From: Cladopsammia gracilis
Taxonomy: Eukaryota; Cnidaria; Anthozoa; Scleractinia; Dendrophylliidae
DNA length: 64,000 nt
Direction of reading: 5' to 3'
Assembly: GCA_022457155.1 (NCBI GenBank)
Contig: JAJGOT010000124.1
Coordinates: 1,487,501 to 1,551,500 of the forward strand
Below the pieces are notes generated by a model, which did no database searches, was not told the origin of the DNA, and saw nothing but the letters and a program-made list of their open reading frames with translations. Each line of letters opens with the position of its first letter. Position 1 is the first letter of the stretch. Positions 1 to 13,000 of this stretch are shown here, in pieces. The position numbers were made by a program, and so were the translations under genes.

Positions 1-704
1 AAGGCTTTCTCAATTCAGAGTGTCGAAATGGTTCATTGTGTTCGTCCGTGTAAGAAGTAAATAAATGAAGACCAAACTTGAACGTTTCAGCAAAAGATAT
101 AAAGTCGTTTTTTTTTCTTCTGTTTTCCGTATCGTTGTAGAGATTTTAAACAAACGGGGCAATTAAGTACACTGACACCTTTTTTTATATCTTTTGAATT
201 ATTTTCCTGATTATTTAAAGTGTCAGAAAATTTTAATGAAGGAAATAATTCCCTGTCATTACGAACGTTTGTCTGTGGTTCAAGGCCTGGTCTCTGCAAT
301 CGTGTTGTTTCCTCAGACAAGAAACCTTGCTCCACATTGTCTTGTTCAAAGCACGATTAAGCTAACTCAGGATTAGCGTCAATTTTGAATCCAGTTAAAC
401 AACTCAACAATTGAAAATTTTCCAAAGTTTCCTGCCCTTTATTTCAGTTTCGACTTTAAGTTGTCTTCACTACCAGCTACAAATGCACTTTTGAAAACAT
501 TTTTAAAAAGAGAAATGAAATCCTCGGTTAACTTTTAATCCGGGATTAGCGTTAATCGGCTTTCGAACAACCGGGCCCTGGAGTATAAATGGATACCGGC
601 GACTTAATATTGGGAGTAACCCAGCGATAGACTAGCATCCCATCCAGGGGGAGTGGCAATTCTCCAAGTTGCTTTATGCTACTGAAACTGGGTAAAGCTA
701 CAGC

Positions 705-838
705 CGTGTGGGCCACCTGTGGCTTGTGTGGATCACCTGTGGCTCTTGTGGATTACCTGTGGCGTGTGGGTCACCTGTGGCTCGTGTAGGTTATCTGTGG
801 CTCGTGTGGGTCATCTGTGGCTCGTGGCTCTGTGGCTT
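705..838. repeat. Minisatellite, ~21-bp unit, about six copies
   Basis: Imperfect tandem units built on GTGTGGGTCACCTGTGGCTC. Variants differ at one to three bases (GATCACC, GATTACC, GTTATCT). Not coding in any convincing frame. It directly abuts a MITE end at 840. Confidence 0.85.
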
Positions 839-839
839 T

Positions 840-916
840 TAGCCAATCACAAAGTGCAGCAATGCAAAACTAAAGCAATTGCGAAATTACTTTCAACACT
901 TAATTGAAAATCGCTC
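840..916 (+). mobile_element. Terminal fragment of the GAGCAGTTTTCAATTG MITE family
   Basis: The end of a MITE found more completely at 53,828-54,111: a block with AGCCAATCACAAAG, GCAATGCAAAAC and AATTGCGAAATTACTTTC, finishing in a degenerate terminal repeat (AATTGAAAATCGCTCT). Other copies are at 12,184, 20,325, 54,112 and 54,925. Confidence 0.75.
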
Positions 917-1041
917 TGTGTTTTTCAATCAGTGGAATCTCGAGACAGTAATTTCAAGGCAGGACCTATTCTTCTGTGAAGTGTAGTTCACTTCACAAAC
1001 AGGATCAAGTGTGATTGTTTTTTTTTTCTTTTTTGTCATAG

Positions 1042-4000
1042 GAGATAGCAAGAGCTAAGGAGAATTCTGAAGCTAAAGTGCGTGAAATGGCAGGAATTCA
1101 GGAACTTCGTAAAGAGTATGAATCGGGAATCAAAACAAATGAAGAATTAAAACGACTCTTGGAGAGCGAACGAGACAAACTCCACAACAGATCAAGATCA
1201 TCCGATGGACTGTTTGAACTACGACTGCAACTCGACGAGTCCTTACAACACAATGACGAACTTCAACGACAATTAAACGAAAGTGCTCGATCGGAAGACG
1301 AAGCTAATCGACTGAGGAACGAACTTCTTAACGCTACTCAGATGAATGATTCGCTAGGGTCTCGAATTCGAGAGATGAATGAATCTTTTGCCAAGATGAA
1401 GGGCGTGAGAACCGAGGCCGTGAAACTACACAAAGAGTTACAAGACGCCCGGCGTTTGAATAAAACGCTGACGGACCAGCTGAAGGAGACAAGAAAATCA
1501 GCAGAGGAAGTTGGAAGACTACAGCGCGATTTGAGAGAAGCAAAGATGATGAATGAACATCTTGGGAAACAGCTGTCTGAGCTTCTCAATCATTCAGCAA
1601 CGATGAAAAACGAGATTGAAAAGTAAGGATTTGTTTGGCTGTTGTTTCTGCCATGTTAAAATAATTCGCACATTTCGTCGAGGGTCGAGGTGGAAGGCAA
1701 TGGTTAATTTTCACAATGGCGAATTATTTTAGAGCGGTTTGCAATTGACTGCAGTAAAACTAAATGGGGGGAGTTTTAGGTAGAGGGAACGGGGGAGGGC
1801 GGAAGTCACTTCCCCCCCCCCCCCCCCCCCCGCTCCCCTAATTCCCGAGCTCGAGAGCTTGTTCGCAGGCTAGGAACTACTGTAATAATGTTATTCTGCT
1901 GTTATTTTTTCCATATTTAGATTAAAACATGAACTTCAGGAAAAAGATAAAGTGATCGAGACGTTAGAGCTCAGACTTCAGTCCAAAGCGGAGATGCACT
2001 CAATCGCACTGTCGCCATTTTCTTCCAAGTCCATCAGCAGTCCGTCATCGTCCAGACGCTTTGTAGAAACACAGACTAGTCCTGTATTACATGGGAAGAG
2101 CCCACCACTCGTAAGTATGACGGAGGCAGGCGGGCGGGCAAACAGGCAGTCCGGACAGATACTAAGGGCGCTTTCCATTTCTCAGAACTGGCTGGCCGGG
2201 CCGGTCAATCAATTCGGAAATAGTGTGCCATTATTTTTTTCGAAATGTCCGTCCAGACTGGTCAATTCGTAAATAGCATGCGTCATTTTCTGTTCATGGA
2301 CTTGTAAGAACAGTTTTTCAAAAAGATGCCTTCTCGTGATCCCGGACTGACCGGTCTGGCCGGCCAGTTCTGACAGGTAAGCGCCCTATTAAAGCAGATA
2401 TAGTCAGGCAGAATATCAGTTTTGTTAGCTTTTAGCACCGTTAGCGCCATCTTATATACCGTGTCTAAATATATGCCGTTGATGGTTTTTTTTCGTTGTT
2501 GGAACAAGATAGAAAGACCAATATTTTAATGGCAATTAATCAAGTACTGTTTGAAAATTCAAAGTGACATCTGAACATATCCGACCAAGACCAAGTAATA
2601 TGATTATTGAAATGAAGAAATGATCCTACAATTACGAACAAAGCCTGAAGAAACATTCCGGGCTTCAACGGGATTTGAACCCTTGGCTTTCACGATACCG
2701 GTGCAATGCTCTACCAAATGAGCTATGAAGCCTGATATGTCTGGAGCAGGTTGTATTTCAGACCTAACCCTATCCTGTGAATACAGTCGCCTCTCGTCTC
2801 GCGCGAACGCCCATAGCGGCCGGTAGCGATGAGAGGCGACTTCATTAGCAGGCTAACTTAATCCACGCCATGTCTGATTTATCATTCATTCACCATGTTA
2901 GGTATCTACTGCAGCCTCGCCGCATAACGATTCTTCCTCGGAAGCGACAGAAAAGCTTCACCAGATGAACAGAATGCTTCTAGGAGAGAACCAACTGCTA
3001 AGGAGCAAACTAAGAGATACCGAAAAACTAAATGATACTCTGAGAAACGAAAACAACATGTTTTCCAAACTGCACAACCAGTCTACTCAAGCAGAAGCCA
3101 CGAGTGACAAGCCAACTTCCACAGACGACTTGTTGGCTGGATTTGTGGCGGAAATGAGAGAGCTGCGCCTGCGCTTAGAGGATAGTATTCGCACTAATGA
3201 CGCACTGCGGGCTCAGTTGGAGAAGCGATTGTTGTCTGAGGGGGGTGGGGAAGGCAGCGCTGGCAGTGGCCCTGATATGATTATTCTGATTCGAGAGAAT
3301 GACACTTTGCGGACTGAGGTATTGGAGAAAGATCGAGTTAATGAGAAGTTAAAGAGAACCATTGATGGATTAAAAAGAGAGCAAAAAGGGTAAGTACTTT
3401 TGGAAAGTAATCACATATGCCAATCACAGCAAACTTACCAACCAAGATTCATAGCAGAACATGTAACTGGTGCTTAGCGCGGGAAAACGTGCAACCGGTG
3501 CTAAGCGCGGGAAAACGTGCAACCGGTGCTTAGCGCGGGAAAACGTGCAACCGGTGCTTAGCGCGAGAAAACGTGCAACCGGTGCGTGCTTAGCGCGGGA
3601 AATCGTGCAACCGGTGCTAAGCGCGGGAAAACGTGCAACCGGTGCTTAGCGCGGGAAATCGTGCAACCGGTGCTTAGCGCGGGAAATCGTGCAGCCGGTG
3701 CTTAGCGCGGGAAATCATGAAACTGGTGCTTAACGCTGATTACATTTTAGTTTTGCTTTTGATTGTTTGAGAAAACAGAATGTTTGCTGTGAATTAATTG
3801 GAAACATTGCACGCGTTTTTTGAACCAGAAAAGGAAAGATTTCAATTCTGAAAGTCGTCTTCAATATCTTAGAAGGCAACTCTCGTTTAACTTTCTAATA
3901 GGATCCCACTTTCCTTGTGTCATTTTAAATGTAATATCACTGCATTAAATTGATCAACGCTTTTGATTCTTTTCCTTCCTCGTGTAGAGACAAAGATCAA

Positions 4001-7000
4001 ATAGATCTACTTCGTCAGGAGCTCGCGGAGAGCACCAAAGCATCGGAAAACCTAAGAAGGGAGCTGAGCATATACGAGAAGCTTTATAGACTGTCTACTG
4101 AAGGCAGGAACATGGAAGCGCAGGCAGAAGGTGGTACGTTTTGTATGTCTTTAGGAAACAGGGCGATCCTGGTTTTGTTCGTCAGTATGCGGTTTTCATT
4201 GTGTGGCAGGGGAAAATCATGTGGACAGGACTTTAAAGTGATGTTACATGTAGGAAACGATTTTAAGGAGGCTCCACTAAGTTTTTTTCGCTCAGTGTGG
4301 GGTGTATGTTTTGAAATTAAAATTTGGTAGGGAAGACATGCTCCGATTGCTTTCATACTTCACCAAGTTTATAAAAATGCGATCAATGTTTTATGTGTCA
4401 CTGGTTTCCAAGCGACAGCGGTTACTATAGCTATGCCAGCGAAAAGAGGTTTTGCACGGCAGCCATGTTGCATGGCAGGAACAATGAAAATGTTTTGCAT
4501 TAGAAAGAACATTCTTTCCCATAGGGAAAAGAATGTATTGTTCCTGGGTGGTGACTAGAATGGATACTCCAAAATCAGGTTGGACCACCTCGGACGCCCT
4601 ATTTAGACTTATATAACGGAGTAACTGGTTAGCTTTCAGTTGAAGTTGGGGTCAGCAGTTTATATAGTTTATATAGTTATAGGACCAAGCAACCCGAGAA
4701 GCTAGGTGGTACAGTGGTCCGGTAGGCTATGTGAGCGTAAGTCTAGCTGAGGTCACAGGTTCAATCCTGAGTGGGGATTTTATATTTTCTTTTTTACACT
4801 TAAAAAAGTGTCGACATTACGTTATATAATTCTCAGTAAGTGTCCGAGGTGGTCCAACCTGATTTTGGAGTATCCATTCTAGTCACGACCATTGTTCCTG
4901 CCATGCAACATGGCTGCCGTGCAAAACCTCTATTGCCCTTTGTTTTAAACAACGCCGTTTTTCTCAAAATCTAGTCCGACACTTCATAATAAAACTTTTA
5001 AATTTTGTAGTATTCAATAATCACCAGCTGCAGACGAAGTTTCAAGAAAATTAATGAGACAGTTCTCTTGTAAATCAAAAATTATTTTAAGGCAAAACAG
5101 TAATAATGCAAAGAATTTAAGCGTAAAGCAAAATATTTCCAAAATGCCCTTACATATCTTTTTTCAAAACAGCCAGCCGTTAAAATAATGATTGTCCTTA
5201 ACTTTGCAATCATTATTTTAACGGCTTGGTTATTTAAACGAAGTTTAGACTGCGTTTAACAAAACCGCCGTCTAAAGCAAACCAATTTTAATTGCTGGCG
5301 AACCTTAATATTTAAACGTTTACTCTGTCAAGAAGGCACATATCACTAAAAATGTTTTCGCTGTATTGCGCTCAGTTAAAATGATAATTATGAAATTTTG
5401 TGTGTCATGAGTGCTGAAAACTGTGTTAAAAACATTCACACGTTTCGGGGATAACCCTTTCATCAGAACACAAACACTGATGAAGGGGTTATTCCCGAAA
5501 CGTCTGAATGTTTTTAATAAAGTTTTCAGCACTCATGACAGGCATATATCACAGACTAGAAAAACGTTTATCTGCTTAAAATGACCCCCAAGGGTTTAAA
5601 GCGGCTTGTTAATCTCGTTTGCAGGCCAAAGTTACGGTAGCGAAGGACCACGGAGCCCTAACAGTGAGTCACAACAAGACGCCTTGTCATTACTGTTGGC
5701 TGAAATCCGCAGCTTACGAGTGCAACTCGAGAAAAGCATACAGACCAACAATGCACTGCGGCTTAAGCTGGAGGAGCAGCTCGGACGGCCTCAAAGTTCA
5801 CCGACCCAGTCCCCCAGCAGATCTCAAGTCACGGTCATCCGACAACTTAACTTCTCAGAGGGGAAGGGTGGGGACGATGCCAGTTCTGTGGGCTCTGTTA
5901 GAGGTAAGCAGTAGGAAAGTCTTGTTCTTTCTGGTTTGCAATGAATCAAGATAATTCTACTAATAATATATATGCTAAATAGATGTCCCATTACTGAAAC
6001 CAATTCTGTTTCCATAATTTTTATCGTGTGGAGTTTAACAACGGAATGACAATTCTTACCCTTGCTCTTATTTAACGAAAGCAATTTTCATTACCGAGCT
6101 TAAAATTTACCATGTTTATTTATTTATCACCTCACATGCCTCTTTCGACATTGTTGATTCTAGCAGTACGCACGACGCATGTCATACATAAACTTACCGG
6201 GTAGTAAATTGCCTAGCTCGCTACGTGTCTCTAGTAGTTCAGTGGTTAAAGCATCCGACCGGTTTACTGAAGGTCATAGGTTCAATTCCTGTCAGGGACT
6301 CAGATTTTTTTCTTTGTGCCTCGCTCGTGACACGATGAACATTTCCTCCTTCTCAAACACAATTACTTTCGTGGAAACTCTCCATTCAGTTAATAATTAA
6401 GCCGGCGGGCTGCCCCTTCCGTATTCGTGTTTATCAAACCTGATCACACTTTATTCTTCACCAAATAAGGCTCCAACTTTTATTTGTTTGTTTTTGCAGA
6501 TCTCGACAATGGAAGCTTATCGAGTGAAAATCAAGAAGTCGTGAGTCAACTTGTACAGAAATTAAACGCAATCAACAAACACGCTACTGATGTGTACAAC
6601 AACAAGGTACCAAATGCTCAGGTGATGTTTCTGACTTTCAACAAACTATAATAGGTCACTATATCTTAGGTATAAAGTCTCTGAGAATTGTTTGTTTAGG
6701 CACACTAGCAATATAGACAATATAAATCTGCTAAAAAATGCTTATAATACAGCAATAGGACACGTTTAGTTTTCCAGTAGCTCCCAAATCCCGAAAAAAG
6801 GGATTTTTTGTGATTATTCTTTATATTCTTTTTCCGGAGTACATTCAAACGAACACACCCTAAAATTTCGCACGAACTGACCGTAAAGAAACTCAAACGT
6901 CAGCTCTTAAGGCTGGTTCTCATGTAATCGTCATCTGTGTCGTTTCAAAAGTTTTTTTTCAAACGACTCAGACGATCGGGACGACTCAAGCGATTTGGGT

Positions 7001-10000
7001 TCTCATATGATCGTCCCGGTCGTCCCGAAAGTCAATAGTGCGGTCGTAAACTGAGTCCGACAACATGTTTTGGGCGCGAGAATCGTAAAAAAAATGGCGG
7101 CTATTAAAGCACTGTTAAACTGCGAAGTTGTCGCCATTTTGGAACTGGTAGAGCTACGAATACCGGGAAATAATAGTGCATTTTGGGGTAGATTTGGGTC
7201 GCTTCGATCGCCTCAGTCGTCCCGGTAGCGTGAGAGTAGTTCTCATATGATCCTCCCCGATTTTTCACGATCGTCCCAGTCGTCCGGATAGAACACAGTT
7301 CTATCCAAGCGATCACGATCGTCCCAGTCGCCCGGGTCGTTTGCTACCTTTAAATGTTTCCGGAAGCCAATTTATTTCACCAACTCCGTTCATAGCGGAG
7401 CTCTCGCGGACCAAAGGGCAGCTCGCGGAGCTCTATACTCAGAGAACAATGCCCGTTTTTATGGTCATGGCTAGCGGAATGTTTCGCGGGCGCGAAGTCG
7501 TGCAGGGTTAGATGGTGGGCGCGTCCGTCGTGCAGACAGAGCTCCGCTGTTAGGCTTAGCCTCTCTAGATATATATTACCAAATGTCAGCGTTTTACATC
7601 CTCACCGAAGCAGCTCCACAATTTTTTTTTAGAAACTAACCCCTAACCATTTGAATATTCTTTTCACCGGCTTTTTAAAAAGTGCTGTCAATTAATTAAT
7701 GTATTGTTTACATTTGTATTATAGTTTCTGTTCTCATACTTCCTTTTTGCTATGTTTTTCTTCTTTACAGACGGACCGCCTGTCACACATTGAGAATATT
7801 TTAAGAATTGTGTTTGAATGTAAAAAGCTGTTGAACGACCTTCGTGTTAATCCTTCAACTCAGCGTACATCCGGGAATACCGAAGGCGATGATGGCGAGG
7901 TTGGAATGCAGTTGATATAGCAGCCTGCGTGCAGACGTCTCCTAGGAGACGTCTGCACGCAGGCTATTGATGTAGCAATACATTCTCACAGCTAACGTTA
8001 AGAGTTCTATTTGGCGAGCAGTAAGGAGAATTAATGTTTAGAGCTAGAAAGGGTGTAAATGTTTGACCTTGAAAAAAAACCTATGACTTGATGCTCAAAA
8101 ACATAATTGGAAACTGTGATTAGCAGAGGATGGCCAGGATACTGAGCAGTGGATTGCAATTTGAAAATATTGCACCAATTTTTTCAAGTTCTACCGTTGT
8201 GTAGTGGTAAAATCACCAAGTTAATCATGGTTTAACACAGTTTTACACAGTATGTTTTGCGCTTCAGTAATCTGCTCTAACCTATCGAAACGAGTGTATT
8301 CTTTTAAAAGTAAAAAACATGTTTGACTTGGCGTTCACTCGTTTTCCCGCAGGCGCCTACTAACATTTGCATGTTTTCCCGCTGCTTTTACTCCCGCGCT
8401 TGGCAACGCTTTCGACACCGGTTGCACGTTTTCCCGCGCTTGGCAACGATTTCGACACCAGTTGCATGTTTTCCCGCGCATGGCACCGGTAACACATTTT
8501 TGCATCGGCTTCTGATTGACAGGAAACTACCCTGCTATTCTTAGTGCTGTTAATGAAAAAACTGCCAACCTCTTTTTTTTTACTTTTTTCCAACAGAATG
8601 AAAGTCTCAAGCTTGAGATTGCAAAATTAAAACGTCGACTTCTTATCCAAGAAGATTTAATTAAACGAGCTTGTGAGAGGCTTGAGGTATGTCGTCTGTT
8701 TTGTTTAGAACTACACGGTACCTTCAGTTATAATAACAAGATTTTGCTTAAGTTATTGACATGACACGCAAAGAACTGAATCTTATACTTTTTTCTCTCA
8801 TTGTCAGCCAGCCTGTTCCTCTGCTTTTTTTCGGTAGTTTCTTGGTGTTGCGGATAGTGTGATCACCAAATGACCTAAAACAAAAGATTCAAAAGACACT
8901 GAACAATACCCACACCACAACACAAAAGCTAACCAACAATGGCTTCCGCAACACCAAGAAACACCCCTTTTTTCTAGCTAGTCATTTGTATCTTTTGTGT
9001 TGCTCCATATTCACTATCTGATGTCTCTCTTGAAAAGACGACTAACGGTCTTAACTACTCAAGTCCAACAGTCAGCCAGTCTCAACTGTTCAGTTTCTTT
9101 TAGAACTTTTGTGTTACGTCGTTTGGTGATCACAAGAAACTGTCATCTCTCTAATTGTGTTCACTATTTATTTTGTTTTCTTTATCTAGTTATGTAATCC
9201 ATGTTCTGTTTCGCCTATCTCCATTGTGTTCACTATTTATTCTGTTTTCTTTATCGATCTAGTTACGTAATCCATGATGTTCTGTTTCGCCTATCACTTT
9301 GTGTTCACTATCTCTTCTGTCTCCATTGTTTTCTTTATCTATCTAGCCTTCTTACTCAAAGATTCAGCGACCTCCGCTCCGTTCACGGTAACAGTCTTCA
9401 CTGAAATAACACGTAACAATTAACCTTGTTTAACCAGTTAAATCTCTTTACTGATAAACTTGTTTGAAGCATGTTAACATATATAACCCAGCTAGTCAAA
9501 AGGGAACCATTGATTGATAACAGAAATTAAATGAACGCAGGTTATTAACAAACTGGTCAATTTAATGATCCGACTAACCGTAACCAATAACCAAACAGCA
9601 TTTTCGTTAGAAGCCATAAAACCAGTTCTATCTCCTAAGGCTTATTTAGGGCTAGCATGCAATTATAAACTGCCACTATCACCGGGGAGGAATGGTATGG
9701 AATGGAAGGTAGTTTCTGGAGTGGGTTGTTGTTGTTGTGATCAAGTAGTGCAGTTAGTTGGGTTCGGCGTCTTTCGGTGTACCTCAAAACTGAATTCACC
9801 ACTGTTTATTTCATCCCTGGGAATGAAATCTCCTGAAATGCCGAGTCTAGTCTTTCTGAAATTTGAAGTGAATACATAACTTTTCAGTTCTTAGGCTTTC
9901 TAAAGGCTAGGAGGCGAAAGCCTCCGAAGTGTTTCTTTTGTCGACATTCTACTAATTTGTACTGATTTAATTTTCAAAGAAACACCTCACCTTTCACATA

Positions 10001-13000
10001 TCTTTCGCTTATCTGTGCTTGAGTTCGAGGGTTTTTTAAGCTGTATTTTTTTTGTATTTTTATGCTTAAATTCGGCTTTTCTGCTTCTTCAGGGAACAAA
10101 TAAAGTCAAGGAGAACGTGCGAACGGAGATTATTGAACAATGTAAGTATTTTGTCACGTGGTGAGCTGGCGTAGAGATCGTAACATCCTCAGAAATGTTT
10201 GCTTGTCGGCGAGACTTTGCCATTAGTTGGAGAATTATCAGTTATAATGTCATATTTTTTCACTGATATGCATAAATCTCACAGTAAATATGCTATAAAC
10301 TAACCTGAAGTGAAGTAATACTTTAGTATCAGTGAGACGTATTAACGAACCTTAGTAAAACTTGGACAGACTGTTCAGAAAAGCTAGCCTTTAACTATTG
10401 TGTCAGCTTTTTATTAAATTATTAAAGTGAACGTGTTGTAAATTCACTTTAGGTGAATGTAAATCTCAAAACAAGACTAAAGCACAAATTATACAAGTTG
10501 TGTTAAAGAGGCCTTTTTTGACAACCGTACTGTAAAAGTGTTAAAATTTAATATTTCTTTAATGGTAAAAGCGTAACTAAACAACAACAGTGGAGCCCCT
10601 TTAGCATTACCTACTGCATTCTGATACAGTTAGATCTAACTTGATTTCTTTCAGTTTATTTCCTTGTTTTCTTCTTTGATTTCATATATTTTTATTATCT
10701 TTTCCAACTGAATTGTGTGCAAGCCCATTATAACAACCACAAACATACATTGTGCCGAATAAGAGTGGTGTAACCTATTCTTAAAAGACTAAAGAAATAA
10801 CGTCCGTGAAAGTTGCACTAGTTAAACGTTTTTTTTACTCGTGCCGGTACGGCAACGAGTTAAAGTTTGCCCTCCGTTTTTTTTTTTCCATCCGTGTTTT
10901 CGTATCTACTTTTGTGCATCGCGTTAGATCTGGGTACGAGAATACGCACGCATGCGAGAAAATTTTGAGCCCGCGATACTTAGGATTCGGTGTGATCATC
11001 CTTTTGGTGAAAAATGTGGATATTACTATAGAAGTACAGTAGGAGAATGTTTAGTAATCACAGCCCAGCTTATTTTTATAACTTTGGGCAGATTGAACCT
11101 CTTATTGTAATTAATTACAAATAGTTATAACTATCCCTTAAAAATTATAACCTTAAGCGTAATTCACACTAATGACTGCAATGCTTTAGTGAAATAAACC
11201 TTCTACTAATCTACAATCGACCAAGAGATCAATATTAAATTAGGTACAGTTTACCATGGAATAAGAATTTAAATATGGGAGGTTTTTAAGAGAAGAGAAA
11301 GTGTTTAACTTATTATTTCCTACAGCGTTAGAGTTTAATTAAAGAGGATTTGCTAAAGTTGACGACATTGTTTTCATTGCTCCTCAGTATCCCGTTCGCA
11401 CAAAGTTCTCTCAGGTGCCAGAAAAGAGCTAGAGGTACGCAAGGTATGTATTGTGTCCAAATTGGCGGGAACGTCGTTCTAAAAATAACGCTACCAAACA
11501 GACATGAACTGTAAAAGATGCACTGTCCTTGTAATAAACTTCTGTCATGAGACAAGTAAACGACTAAATCACCACCAAGTCTATTTTTCACATTTTATTC
11601 AGCAAATTGTTATGGCCATGTTCCCGCCATATGCTGACAGACGGATAATTCGTCTCTATGTTTATTTCTAGACGAAACGGAATGGAACGGTTTTTGACTT
11701 CGTTTACACAAGAGGGGGGACTGGCTACTACTTGATCGCCAGGTTTCTCCCCAGTCCTTCACTGGGAAACTTCCAAGATTCGTCTTTGAGCTATCCTTCC
11801 TTATTCCTCTCTAACCCTTTAACCCCAGAATCAATTTTAGAAATATGTAGTGTAATTCTAGATTTTGAGTCTGCGTGTGACCATTTCAAATAACACCGCT
11901 TCGGCAGTTCTTTTGCATGGCACCATTTGTTTTTTCCATATTTTACAAAAACAATTTTGGGATTTTTCTTGAATTTTGATTTTTGGCAGGGTTTAATTTA
12001 TACCTAAACGAATTATTCGTCTGACGGATAATTCGTCTCTAGTATCAATGGCTGATTGCTTAAAAAAAAACTAGCAGTTACCTCTTGTCACATGATGCGT
12101 CCTCCCGGACTCAGCGAGTTTGTTGTTGTTTCTGCCCCTGCTCCGAAGGTTTTTCTTCCCCGAGAAAATAAAAATATTTCTTCGAGCGGTTTTCAATTGA
12201 GTGTCGAAAGTAATTTCGCGAATGCTCTGGTTTTGCATTGAGTACCCTTTGTGATTGGCGAACAAATTGGTCAAAACCAATCGTGACTCACTCTTGACTC
12301 ACACGCGTATTTGCTTGGGACTCTGATTGGTTCATTGGATTGTCTGCGTCTGTTGTGATTGGTCAGAGTTGCTTTTACGACACTCAACTGAAAACTGCTC
12401 TAATTTAAATTTACCGTCAATTAGGTTCGGAATATAACTGCCCATCCGCCCCCTCCCCCATCCGCCCCCTCCCCCATACGCTCTCTCCCTTCATATATAA
12501 ATACCGTGGGTTTACACTAAGAATAAGGGCCTGTTTACATGAGGTAGGGTGACCCTAGGGTGTAGGGCCAACTCTCTTTGTTTTCTTTTCCCTGGAGGTT
12601 TTCAAACAAAGAGAGTTGGCCCTACACCCTAGGGGCACCCTACCTCATGTAAACAGGGCCTTAATATTCAAATACAAACAAGCCAAAGAGCTCGCGCCTA
12701 ATAAATGACAAGTTTTTTTTTCACATCAGTTTGTATGTTTGCGAAGCTCTCTTTTTGTTTTCGTGATGCGTTACTTTCTCTTGAGATGTGAAAAGCAGTT
12801 CATTTTCTCGACAATTTGAACAATTTGGACGCGGTGCTAATTTGCGATATGAAAATCTTCAGATGAAAAATGAAGTCCAATCACAAGCCCAACAACAAGC
12901 CCAACACATTTTAAAACGAACATTTCCCTCCAATAAAAAGGTTACCATAAAATAAGTATTATCAACGAATAAAACGGTTTTTATTACTTTTATCTTCGGT

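Larger units (their letters stand above)
1..1041. other. Non-coding stretch before the first visible centrosomal exon
   Basis: No exon can be supported here. The stretch ends in a pyrimidine-rich acceptor (CATAG at 1037-1041) for the exon starting at 1042, so it is most likely an intron of the CDK5RAP2-like gene. It holds a ~21-bp minisatellite (705-838) and a MITE end (840-916). Earlier exons must lie to the left of the window. Confidence 0.6.

Noticed and set aside
1334..1589. - strand frames inside 1,042-1,622
   Set aside because: The + strand here is a long coiled-coil exon with good splice sites; the - strand frames are its shadows.
2661..2732. A genuine tRNA gene on the - strand
   Set aside because: The anticodon loop lacks U33 and its stem pairs poorly; similar CCGGTRT loops occur in the dispersed tRNA-like repeats here.
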